Shown one piece after another: positions 1 through 4,406 of a stretch of 5,818 bases of DNA. Origin of the DNA: UBA1231 sp045123185 (GTDB taxonomy: Bacteria; Bacillota_I; Bacilli_A; ML615J-28; CAG-313); assembly GCA_045123185.1 (NCBI GenBank), contig JBGVIL010000005.1:1-5818 (forward strand). Direction: 5' to 3'. Positions within the stretch are counted from its first letter, which is position 1, and every line of letters begins with the position of its first letter. A program made the position numbers and the translations under genes. The notes beneath the pieces are model-generated. The model was given only the letters and a program-made list of their open reading frames with translations. It was not told the DNA's origin and searched no databases.

Positions 1-64
1 AAGATAATGCGCCAAACGCTAATAAACCAAGAAATAATGCAACTAAAATAACTTGTTCAATCAT
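1..64 (-). CDS. Small membrane protein, N-terminal part only
   Basis: The reading frame starts with ATG at 64-62 and runs off the left edge, so only 21 residues are visible. After an M-I-E-Q start they are almost entirely hydrophobic (V, I, L, A, F, G), which is what a single transmembrane helix at the extreme N-terminus, or an uncleaved signal anchor, looks like. The start is supported by AAAGGA 11 bases upstream and by a promoter (98-126) of the type shared by several genes here. It stands alone behind the terminator of the 114-aa gene, so it is its own transcription unit. Its function is unknown; small inner-membrane proteins of this kind are common among phage early genes. Holin or superinfection exclusion would be guesses. 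Confidence 0.7.
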   Translation of the reverse strand, partial: MIEQVILVALFLGLLAFGALS

Positions 65-97
65 ATTTATCAATTCCTTTCATTTAATTTATATTAG

Positions 98-126
98 ATT
101 ATATTTATTAGATGACAAAATATTCC
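98..126 (-). promoter_or_regulatory. Promoter for the partial membrane protein gene
   Basis: On the minus strand GGAATA (126-121) and TATAAT (103-98) are separated by exactly 17 bases. The -35 box is followed by TTTT. It belongs to the RGAATA-17-TATAWT set found five times in this window. The -10 is followed by CTAATATAAATT, also recurrent downstream of other -10 boxes here. Confidence 0.65.
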
Positions 127-132
127 ATAATA

Positions 133-158
133 ACAAAAAAAAGCGTCAATCGACGCTT
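133..158 (-). terminator. Intrinsic terminator of the 989-490 gene pair
   Basis: On the minus strand AAGCGTC, the 4-base loop GATT and GACGCTT form a 7-bp hairpin followed by a run of eight T. The stop codon of the 114-aa gene (146-148) lies inside the hairpin, so its last codons (S-V-D) are encoded by the 5' arm and loop. Confidence 0.85.
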
Positions 159-490
159 AATAAAAATGAAATATATTTTCTATATAGTTCATCACCAGTA
201 AAATTATTGCTAACACGTTTTCCATTATTATCTTCCGTAAATCCTTTCTCAGTGTCTGTTGCATTAAATCCATAAAGTTCATCGTTTATCATATAGCGAT
301 TATTATGATGAAGTCTCAAGACTGTTTTATCGTCTAAATTAATTTTAATTTCATCAACTGACTTTAATGTTTCTAAAATATCATCTATATTTACGTTTTT
401 ATCAAATTCTACAACAATTCTATTTTTCTCAATCTCATTTAATTTATTTAATTCTTTTTCAAACTCATCAGAATTTAATACTTTACTCAT
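146..490 (-). CDS. Unknown acidic 114-aa phage-type protein
   Basis: I do not recognise this protein. Residues 1-30 are an acidic and lysine-rich helix-prone stretch, 25-60 alternate short beta and alpha segments (VVEF, DDILETL, IKINL), and 60-95 are rich in N, D, G and H with two adjacent histidines (61-62). There is no signal peptide or membrane segment, so it is probably cytoplasmic. The start is the ATG at 490, ten bases after AAAGGAG; an in-frame TTG three codons upstream would add M-I-D but sits too close to the ribosome binding site. It follows the 155-aa gene by 31 bases with no promoter or terminator between, so the two form an operon. The frame ends inside the terminator hairpin. 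Existence is well supported, function unknown. Confidence 0.85.
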   Translation of the reverse strand: MSKVLNSDEFEKELNKLNEIEKNRIVVEFDKNVNIDDILETLKSVDEIKINLDDKTVLRLHHNNRYMINDELYGFNATDTEKGFTEDNNGKRVSNNFTGDELYRKYISFLLSVD

Positions 491-521
491 ATCTATCAAT
501 CTCCTTTAAATTTTATTTGAG

Positions 522-989
522 TTATCTATTAATAACAACTAATCCTTCAGAATAAAAGACATCAAAATTAAACTCATCTCCAACAATATATTTAATTAAT
601 TCCCAACGTGTATTTTCAATTTGTTCTTTTGTCATAAAATAATGAAATGTATTAACGTTCATTTTATCTAATTTATTTAAAAATCTTTCCTCATCTTTAT
701 TTAATCCATCAAGTACAATTCTACAGTTTAAATCTTCATATAAACAATCAATTTCTTCATCGTCATTAATTAATTTTAATTCTAATCCTTCGCCATGTTT
801 TTCATCTTTAATATCTTTTAATATATAGAAAATACCTTTTCCATCTAAATAATTAGTTGCATCTAATACTCGTTCATCGTCTAACCAACTATCTTCATTG
901 TAATGTACTTTATAGAAATGTAAAGCTTTAATTTTACCTTGCATTAATAACTCAACTTCTTGAAGTGTATTGTTTAATCGTTCTTTCAT
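522..989 (-). CDS. Unknown acidic 155-aa phage-type protein
   Basis: No family recognised. The protein is soluble and acidic (a D/E-rich stretch at about 70-100), with an N-terminal amphipathic helix (residues 1-22), a mixed alpha/beta middle and a C-terminal half containing W129. Cysteines at 82 and 89 are not arranged as a metal site. The start is the ATG at 989, ten bases after AAAGGGG; an upstream in-frame TTG/ATG pair would be only 3 to 4 bases from the Shine-Dalgarno sequence and is unlikely. It is the first gene of a two-gene operon with the 114-aa gene, which shares its acidic, N-rich composition; a shared complex is possible but unproven. A roughly 120-base structured leader with G/C-rich hairpins precedes it, suggesting post-transcriptional control. 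Confidence 0.87.
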   Translation of the reverse strand: MKERLNNTLQEVELLMQGKIKALHFYKVHYNEDSWLDDERVLDATNYLDGKGIFYILKDIKDEKHGEGLELKLINDDEEIDCLYEDLNCRIVLDGLNKDEERFLNKLDKMNVNTFHYFMTKEQIENTRWELIKYIVGDEFNFDVFYSEGLVVINR

Positions 990-1076
990 AAACATCAATC
1001 CCCTTTAAAGTTATTTGAGCAAGAGATTAGCTCAAGTGCAAATATAACACAGTGACGACTGCTCGTTATACTTGCT
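990..1076 (-). promoter_or_regulatory. Structured 5' leader of the 155-aa gene
   Basis: The minus-strand leader holds two hairpins. The first (1075-1038) pairs GCAAGTATAAC (1075-1065) with GTTATATTTGC (1048-1038), including an internal G-U that would be C-A on the other strand, then after an internal loop pairs CAGT (1061-1058) with ACTG (1053-1050) around CGTC. The second (1035-1015) pairs TTGAGC with GCTCAA around a 9-base loop, a few bases before AAAGGGG. AGCAAG from the first can instead pair with CTTGCT of the second, so the two folds could exclude each other. The block 1021-1080 has 23 G/C of 60, well above nearby coding sequence. It could be a riboregulator, protein-binding leader or mRNA-stabilising structure; no known riboswitch is recognised. 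Confidence 0.5.
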
Positions 1077-1117
1077 TCTTCAACTAACCTTATATTATAT
1101 AATATGTAATTTTATAA

Positions 1118-1123
1118 ATTATA
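1118..1123 (-). promoter_or_regulatory. Possible -10 box for the 989-490 operon
   Basis: TATAAT on the minus strand, preceded by CA and followed by TTATAAAATT, resembles the -10 regions of neighbouring promoters. No convincing -35 box lies 17 bases upstream; an AGAATA is 20 bases away and coincides with the end of the upstream gene. A second TATAAT closer to the leader is also possible. Confidence 0.35.
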
Positions 1124-1142
1124 TGACTACTTTTTTTATTTT

Positions 1143-1340
1143 TTATTCTTCTTCATCTTCTTCGTTTTCTTCTGCTTTAATTGTAATTTTTACATCACAA
1201 TTATGAAACATTGATGCTAGTGCTAATAGATCCATACATCCTTCATCATCTGGAAGAATAATAGATCCATCTCTACTATATAAACCTTTCACAGTTAATG
1301 TAGTTGTTGTTTTTTTAGAAACTTTTGGATTTTGAGCCAT
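1143..1340 (-). CDS. YonK-like small phage protein, 65 aa
   Basis: The protein starts with a K/T-rich segment, then TLTVKGLY (about 15-22), a DDEGCMDLLALASMF helix (about 31-45), the strand DVKITIKAEEN (49-59) and an extremely acidic tail. The order VKG, helix with D-L and S-x-F, then V-x-I-x-I-K-x-E-N resembles the small Bacillus phage SPbeta protein YonK as I remember it; YonK has a known structure but no known function. The resemblance is from memory and only pattern-level. The start is the ATG at 1340, eleven bases after AAAGG. No hairpin terminator follows, so transcription may continue into the 155-aa gene. The acidic tail could act as a DNA-mimic or chaperone-like surface, which is speculation. 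Confidence 0.8.
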   Translation of the reverse strand: MAQNPKVSKKTTTTLTVKGLYSRDGSIILPDDEGCMDLLALASMFHNCDVKITIKAEENEEDEEE

Positions 1341-1375
1341 TTTCAATCAATCCTTTCAATTAATATTTATATTAA

Positions 1376-1404
1376 ATTATATGCAGTTTTCTAATTTTGG
1401 TGAC
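1376..1404 (-). promoter_or_regulatory. Possible promoter of the YonK-like gene
   Basis: TATAAT (1381-1376 on the minus strand), preceded by TGCA and followed by TTAATATAAAT, matches the -10 region of the other promoters closely. Seventeen bases upstream is GTCACC, which does not match the RGAATA box; a GTCA at the same place also precedes the 256-aa gene. Confidence 0.45.
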
Positions 1405-1626
1405 TAATTTTGATTACTTGTCGTAAATTCTCCTAGTCAAACATTATCTGATAATCATATTATGAGTAATTAATAAATACTTTTATTCAAAATAACGCAA
1501 GAACTTTTATATTTGTAGGTCTTTACTCGTCTACGTTATTCTCCCTACACTTTTCGTAAAAATATCTATACTCTTAATCACAATAAATTAAAGTAGATTT
1601 TCTAACTGTTTGACAGAAGAATACGA
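1405..1626 (-). other. Gene-free stretch with RNA-folding potential
   Basis: No open frame with a ribosome binding site was found. On the minus strand TGTAGG (1549-1544) can pair with CCTACA (1519-1514), and AGAATAACG (1542-1534) with CGTTATTTT (1497-1489, one G-U); these helices cross and would form a pseudoknot. Upstream, ATCTA and TAGAT enclose a shorter TTAAT/ATTAA hairpin, and downstream TGACTA (1439-1434) can pair with TAGTCA (1406-1401). A near repeat occurs twice: TAGGGAGAATAACG (1547-1534) and TAGGAGAATTTACG (1435-1422), and TTTACGAAAAGT (1560-1549) with TTTACGACAAGT (1427-1416). The block 1501-1560 has 20 G/C of 60 against 11 of 60 in 1441-1500. It may be a 3' UTR of the 229-aa gene, a leader of the YonK-like gene or a small RNA. 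Confidence 0.3.
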
Positions 1627-2316
1627 TTAGTATTCCATAACAGTTTTAATAAATTCTTCAATTTCCTCATCGGTTAAATCCATATTTAATTTATCTTCCA
1701 AATCTTTTTTAATATCTTCTTTTGATCCTACTTCTTCATCTTTCCATGCATTTTTAATAAACTCATTTGTGTTTTTAATATATCTGATAGTAAAATCTTT
1801 TGTTTCATTTAAAACTTGATACATAATTTTTTCATGAGGGAATAATTCTCTTCTTAAATAATCAGGATGATAATTTTTAGCAAATTGTTTCCATTTTGTT
1901 CTATAATCTCTTTCATCGTTAGCTGATGCCAATGTTATAAACATATAATCCATTGACTCCTGATCTGTTTCACCTAAAAAGTTTTTACGAATTGGATTGT
2001 AAATCATAGGTAGATAATTAGTTGGTTTCACCATTGTTTCAATAATTTTATGAATAGATTTTTTGATTAAATTTTTAAGAAATGCACCTTTTTTGAAAGA
2101 CTCAGTACCACATTCATATACATCTTCAAAACCATTTAATCTTACTTCTAATCTGCGTTCTTTACGTTTATTACCACTTACTTTTGCTATTTTTTCTACC
2201 ATTTTATTAGTAATTACTTCCACAATACTTTCTCCGAATTGATATGAACCATTTACTACGCTCCAGTTCACAATCATTTTTGAACCCCATTGTTTCATTG
2301 GTAATTCTACCATCAT
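1627..2316 (-). CDS. 229-aa protein with J-domain-like HPD segment
   Basis: The segment at about 122-182 looks like a degenerate J domain: a helix ending in YRTKWKQFAKNYHPD with the HPD triad at 150-152, then a short linker and a helix with YQVLNETKDF (166-175), matching the usual helix II - HPD - helix III layout. In DnaJ/Hsp40 proteins the HPD motif stimulates DnaK ATPase. The N-terminal half (1-120) is basic around 47-60 (KVSGNKRKERRLEVR) and otherwise unrecognised; the C-terminus (190-229) is an acidic helical tail. No G/F region or zinc-finger domain is present. A phage J protein could recruit or redirect host DnaK. The start is the second ATG pair at 2316, nine bases after AAAGGGG; the ATG at 2325 abuts the ribosome binding site. 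It has its own RGAATA promoter inside the gap to the upstream terminator. The HPD reading is motif-level only. Confidence 0.85.
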   Translation of the reverse strand: MMVELPMKQWGSKMIVNWSVVNGSYQFGESIVEVITNKMVEKIAKVSGNKRKERRLEVRLNGFEDVYECGTESFKKGAFLKNLIKKSIHKIIETMVKPTNYLPMIYNPIRKNFLGETDQESMDYMFITLASANDERDYRTKWKQFAKNYHPDYLRRELFPHEKIMYQVLNETKDFTIRYIKNTNEFIKNAWKDEEVGSKEDIKKDLEDKLNMDLTDEEIEEFIKTVMEY

Positions 2317-2352
2317 AACTCTCATCCCCTTTCTTAATCTCTTTACACTAAT

Positions 2353-2381
2353 AATATATGCAAAATATTTAAAAATATTCC
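2353..2381 (-). promoter_or_regulatory. Promoter of the J-domain-like gene
   Basis: GGAATA (2381-2376) and TATATT (2358-2353) on the minus strand are 17 bases apart; the -35 box is followed by TTTTT and the -10 by ATTAGTGTAA. It abuts the T-run of the upstream terminator. Confidence 0.65.
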
Positions 2382-2416
2382 AAAAAAAATAATAGGTTTT
2401 TCAGCCTATTATTTTT
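2382..2416 (-). terminator. Intrinsic terminator of the 256-aa gene
   Basis: AATAATAGG (2413-2405) and CCTATTATT (2396-2388) form a 9-bp hairpin, extendable by A-T pairs, with an 8-base loop and a T-run on the minus strand. Its flanking A and T runs make it potentially bidirectional. The TAA stop (2409-2411) lies in the 5' arm. Confidence 0.8.
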
Positions 2417-3179
2417 GATTTCTTGTTGAAAGATAATTGTCACATTCTTTTTTAAATTTATCGTCGGATTGTCGATATAAGATTGCTTTTGCATATAATC
2501 TACCAATTTTAACATAATCTTCTGTACTAAGTTTATTAATATAATTATTTTGAACTTCATCCAATTTTTGTTCTAAAACTTCTAATTTATTGTTTGCTAC
2601 AACTAATTGATTTTCTACTTTATCTGCTCTTTTTGTTTGTTCTGTATATTGCTCATGCAATTCTGCATATTTTCTGGTGGCTTGTTGTTGATGAATTCTA
2701 TCAACTGCTTTAGCTTCATTTAAATCTTTGGTTAAATCTTTAACTTGTTTATTTAATCCTTGTGTGGCTTTTTGATTTCTAGTCAATGTTTTACGATATT
2801 CGACAGACATTTTATTTTTTAAACTTTTATTAGATGCGCTTGAATTTGCTCTTACTTCATTTGTGTTACAGATAATTTTACCAAATTCACCGTCTACATC
2901 TTCCATAACAACCTCTTTGTATGTTTTGCGAATATTATCACGATCTGTAAGTTTATCAGTAATAGAAAGAATTTTAAATGTTACAGGTTTTTTATAGCTA
3001 TTATTTGCTTCTATTAAATAAGTCACTGTATTTTCTTCAATATGTTTTTTGTCTTCTTGCATAGCAGTCCAAGACCAACTTGCACCACGTTTTAAACAAG
3101 TATCGCTCATATAAGTCAAAGACGTAATGTGTACTGACTCAATATCCATACTACAATTTACATTTTTACCATTTAACAT
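2409..3179 (-). CDS. 256-aa coiled-coil protein of unknown function
   Basis: Residues 1-110 form a compact, probably globular domain with cysteines at 9, 28 and 104, a GASWSW segment (32-37) and predicted beta strands (TVTYLIEA, VTFKILSI). Residues about 120-215 are long, charged and rich in K, E, Q, N and L with near-heptad spacing, consistent with a coiled coil (a QVKDLTKDLNEAK stretch near 145-157). Residues 216-256 are a short helical C-terminus. No catalytic motif or membrane segment is seen. Coiled coils often mediate oligomerisation or form scaffolds; the role here is unknown. The start at 3179 is eight bases after AAGGGAG. The gene follows the 71-aa gene by about 80 bases with a possible promoter and no terminator between, and is closed by a terminator overlapping its stop codon. 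Confidence 0.9.
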   Translation of the reverse strand: MLNGKNVNCSMDIESVHITSLTYMSDTCLKRGASWSWTAMQEDKKHIEENTVTYLIEANNSYKKPVTFKILSITDKLTDRDNIRKTYKEVVMEDVDGEFGKIICNTNEVRANSSASNKSLKNKMSVEYRKTLTRNQKATQGLNKQVKDLTKDLNEAKAVDRIHQQQATRKYAELHEQYTEQTKRADKVENQLVVANNKLEVLEQKLDEVQNNYINKLSTEDYVKIGRLYAKAILYRQSDDKFKKECDNYLSTRNQK

Positions 3180-3223
3180 ACTAACATCTCCCTTTAAATT
3201 TTAATTAACTTCCTTACACTATT

Positions 3224-3252
3224 AATATATGTAAATTTAGAAAATATATGAC
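3224..3252 (-). promoter_or_regulatory. Possible promoter of the coiled-coil gene
   Basis: TATATT (3229-3224 on the minus strand) is followed by AATAGTGTAA, nearly the same as downstream of the J-domain-like gene's -10. Seventeen bases upstream is GTCATA, not RGAATA, although ATATTTT follows it as in the other promoters. Confidence 0.45.
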
Positions 3253-3259
3253 AATTAAT

Positions 3260-3475
3260 TTATTCTTTATTAAAATATAATTTAAATAAAGTTTTTAATG
3301 GATGTCTTTTTAAATCATATTTATAATCTTCTACTGCATAATATGACATTTCATCACAATAATAATCAAAATCATCTTTTGTCATACAAACCATATTATC
3401 ATTTGCATCTGTTCCTTCAACATATTCAATTCCTCTAATCCCTTTATCTTCACCTTCTATAAACATACGTTCCAT
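3260..3475 (-). CDS. Unknown acidic, tyrosine-rich 71-aa protein
   Basis: No family recognised. The protein has an acidic, aromatic-rich core (DDFDYYCDEMSYYAVEDY at about 34-51) and a basic C-terminal end (LKRHPLKTLFKLYF). Two cysteines at 30 and 40 do not form a clear metal site. It lacks membrane segments and a signal peptide. The start is the ATG at 3475, eleven bases after AAGGG; the in-frame TTG three codons earlier belongs to the spacer. It has its own RGAATA-like promoter just downstream of a minus-strand terminator, so it begins a new unit that probably also feeds the coiled-coil gene. Confidence 0.82.
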   Translation of the reverse strand: MERMFIEGEDKGIRGIEYVEGTDANDNMVCMTKDDFDYYCDEMSYYAVEDYKYDLKRHPLKTLFKLYFNKE

Positions 3476-3515
3476 ATTTATCAATTCCCTTCTGTTTAAT
3501 TATCATTTACAATAT

Positions 3516-3544
3516 AATATATGCGAAAAGTTCTTAAATATTGC
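3516..3544 (-). promoter_or_regulatory. Promoter of the 71-aa gene
   Basis: GCAATA (3544-3539) and TATATT (3521-3516) on the minus strand are 17 bases apart; the -35 is followed by TTT and the -10 by ATATTGTAAA. One mismatch from the RGAATA set. Confidence 0.6.
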
Positions 3545-3564
3545 TATTTATTAGGATATTTTTG

Positions 3565-3589
3565 CAAAAAAAAAGGCTCAAATGAGCCT
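3565..3589 (-). terminator. Minus-strand terminator, distal copy
   Basis: AGGCTC and GAGCCT pair with a 4-base loop, followed on the minus strand by nine T. It lies about 70 bases beyond another minus-strand terminator with no gene between, so it is a back-up or ends an unrecognised short transcript. Confidence 0.75.
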
Positions 3590-3655
3590 ATAAAAGTTAA
3601 ACTTTATTCTGTTATTATTTTTTTCATTGAAAATTCATTCTATTTCTGAAAAAAT

Positions 3656-3686
3656 GAAAAAGGACAACGACCGCTAATCGTTGTCC
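3656..3686 (-). terminator. Minus-strand terminator, proximal copy
   Basis: GGACAACGA and TCGTTGTCC form a perfect 9-bp stem with a 7-base loop, followed on the minus strand by TTTTTC and more T. It is the first strong minus-strand terminator downstream of the 57-aa gene ending at 4147. Confidence 0.75.
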
Positions 3687-3709
3687 AATAGGAAGAAAGT
3701 ATGATTTGT

Positions 3710-3726
3710 ATATTCAAACTGAATAT
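3710..3726. repeat. Perfect inverted repeat upstream of the RNA
   Basis: ATATTCA and TGAATAT are separated by AAC. It lies about 20 bases before the apparent 5' end of the plus-strand RNA, where a -35 or operator would be. It may be a repressor or activator site; AT-rich repeats also arise by chance. Confidence 0.35.
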
Positions 3727-3745
3727 CTGTGTTTATTGTAGCACA

Positions 3746-4079
3746 TTTGAGATTGCTAGTAAACATCTTTTTGGAAAAATAGCAGATAATTTCCAAAAGA
3801 ATTTTAGGTTGCACTATGACCAAACTGCTAAGCATAGTGTCGTTAATCTGTAGTGCTTTGTGCAGTTCGACTACGCATCAATCTCGAACAAAGAATGATG
3901 ATCCTAAAAGATAGGCGTGATTATGGTGAGACTTACCATTGGATCAAAAATAGCGGAGGATTCTGTTTGCAAAAGCAAGATGACTAAATAAAATTTAATT
4001 GATTCCGAAGTGATGACGACAATTAATATAATGAGGGACAGAATAAATTATTGGAACGAAGTGATTCGTTCCTTTTTAT
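3746..4079 (+). ncRNA. Candidate novel structured RNA, about 335 nt
   Basis: This is the only plus-strand transcript suggested here. G/C content is raised (89 of 240 in 3781-4020). By eye: H1 3746-3755/3879-3888 (10 bp, internal U-G) closes a four-way junction with H2 3768-3777/3790-3799, H4 3811-3818/3833-3840 and H5 3849-3854/3870-3875. H6 3899-3904/3941-3946 encloses H7 3923-3929/3933-3939. H8 3960-3966/4038-4044 encloses H9 3967-3970/3975-3978 and H10 3995-4001/4020-4026. A terminator follows. Wobble pairs at 3748-3886, 3768-3799, 3811-3840, 3849-3875 and 3928-3934 are U-G on plus but C-A on minus, favouring the plus strand. Loops 2, 4 and 5 can kiss. The 5' end is inferred; a weak -10-like TATTGT (3734-3739) would place it near 3746, but no convincing -35 was found. 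It does not look like tmRNA, RNase P RNA, 6S, SRP RNA or a group I intron; ROOL and GOLLD, also phage-borne, are much longer. A minus-strand RNA ending at 3656 is the main alternative. Confidence 0.6.
4053..4079 (+). terminator. Plus-strand terminator of the structured RNA
   Basis: GGAACGAA and TTCGTTCC form a perfect 8-bp stem capped by a GTGA (GNRA) tetraloop and followed by TTTTTATTT on the plus strand. The minus side lacks a T-run, so the direction is clear. Confidence 0.85.
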
Positions 4080-4092
4080 TTAGATAGATGTA

Positions 4093-4137
4093 CTAAGCAT
4101 TTTCATCTTTTGTAGGATGAACAGAAACCTAAGCATT
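4093..4137. repeat. CTAAGCATT direct repeats around a hairpin
   Basis: CTAAGCATT occurs at 4093-4101 and 4129-4137, 36 bases apart, flanking a TTCATC/GATGAA hairpin (4102-4107/4116-4121). CTAAGCAT also occurs in loop 4 and stem 4 of the RNA (3828-3835). The block fills the gap between two convergent transcripts; its role is unknown. Confidence 0.4.
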
Positions 4138-4146
4138 AAAACGCTT

Positions 4147-4320
4147 TCAATGAATTATTTTTATATTATAAAGTTCGATCCATACAGTAGAACCAGATTC
4201 AGCTTTAATTTTTGCATATTTATTTTTAGAATCAATTTCTAATACAAAATAATATCTATCTTTAATAATATGGAATCCAAATTCTTCTTCAAATACATCT
4301 GTACGTGCTTTACATTTCAT
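4147..4320 (-). CDS. Small beta-rich 57-aa protein, SH3-like fold possible
   Basis: Unrecognised. After a short K/C-containing N-terminus the sequence alternates strands and turns: YYFVLEID (about 23-30), KYAKIKAE (34-41), STVWIELYNIKII (44-56). Strands with D/N/G turns and a W-I-E-L near the end recall small SH3-like barrel proteins common in phages; this is fold-level intuition only. The start is the ATG at 4320, nine bases after GAGGAG. The gene is a single unit between the endonuclease operon terminator and the convergent RNA. No strong terminator lies directly after its stop; the first is at 3686-3656, so its mRNA may run about 460 bases antisense to the structured RNA. Confidence 0.8.
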   Translation of the reverse strand: MKCKARTDVFEEEFGFHIIKDRYYFVLEIDSKNKYAKIKAESGSTVWIELYNIKIIH

Positions 4321-4354
4321 AATTATCAACTCCTCAAAATATTAATTATATTTA

Positions 4355-4360
4355 ATTATA
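4355..4360 (-). promoter_or_regulatory. Possible -10 of the 57-aa beta-rich gene
   Basis: TATAAT preceded by CA and followed by TAAATATAATT on the minus strand. The -35 position falls in the hairpin of the upstream terminator (ACACGC) and does not match the RGAATA box. Confidence 0.4.
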
Positions 4361-4365
4361 TGATA

Positions 4366-4398
4366 AAAAATAAAAAAGCGTGTCATTTAACACGCTTT
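4366..4398 (-). terminator. Terminator of the endonuclease operon
   Basis: AAAGCGTGT (4398-4390) pairs with ACACGCTTT (4383-4375), a 9-bp stem with a 6-base loop, followed by TTTATTTTTT on the minus strand, just beyond the stop of the endonuclease gene. Confidence 0.85.
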
Positions 4399-4406
4399 AA
4401 AATATT

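Noticed and set aside
367..555. Plus-strand open frame of 62 codons
   Set aside because: It lies antisense to two well-supported minus-strand genes, has no ribosome binding site and has a composition expected of the complement of AT-rich coding sequence.
1610..1633. Plus-strand TTGACA as a promoter
   Set aside because: No -10-like box lies at the proper distance and no plus-strand gene follows.
2369..2560. Minus-strand frame of 63 codons overlapping the 256-aa gene end
   Set aside because: It is a shifted frame inside the coiled-coil gene, crosses the terminator, and lacks a ribosome binding site.
3861..3877. T-arm-like GTTCGAC, possible tRNA or tmRNA
   Set aside because: The flanking bases do not form a 5-bp T stem, there is no acceptor stem or CCA region, and the bases fit hairpin H5 better.
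3955..3984. GGAGG followed by short starts inside the RNA
   Set aside because: The only frames following it are a few codons long.
4031..4050. GGACAGAATAA resembling the conserved 3' part of RNase P RNA
   Set aside because: The matching upstream conserved segment (GAGGAAAGTCC type) is missing and the bases pair in H8 instead.
3746..4079. Group I intron
   Set aside because: No conserved P7/P3 core or split gene could be found; the flanks are not the two halves of a gene.
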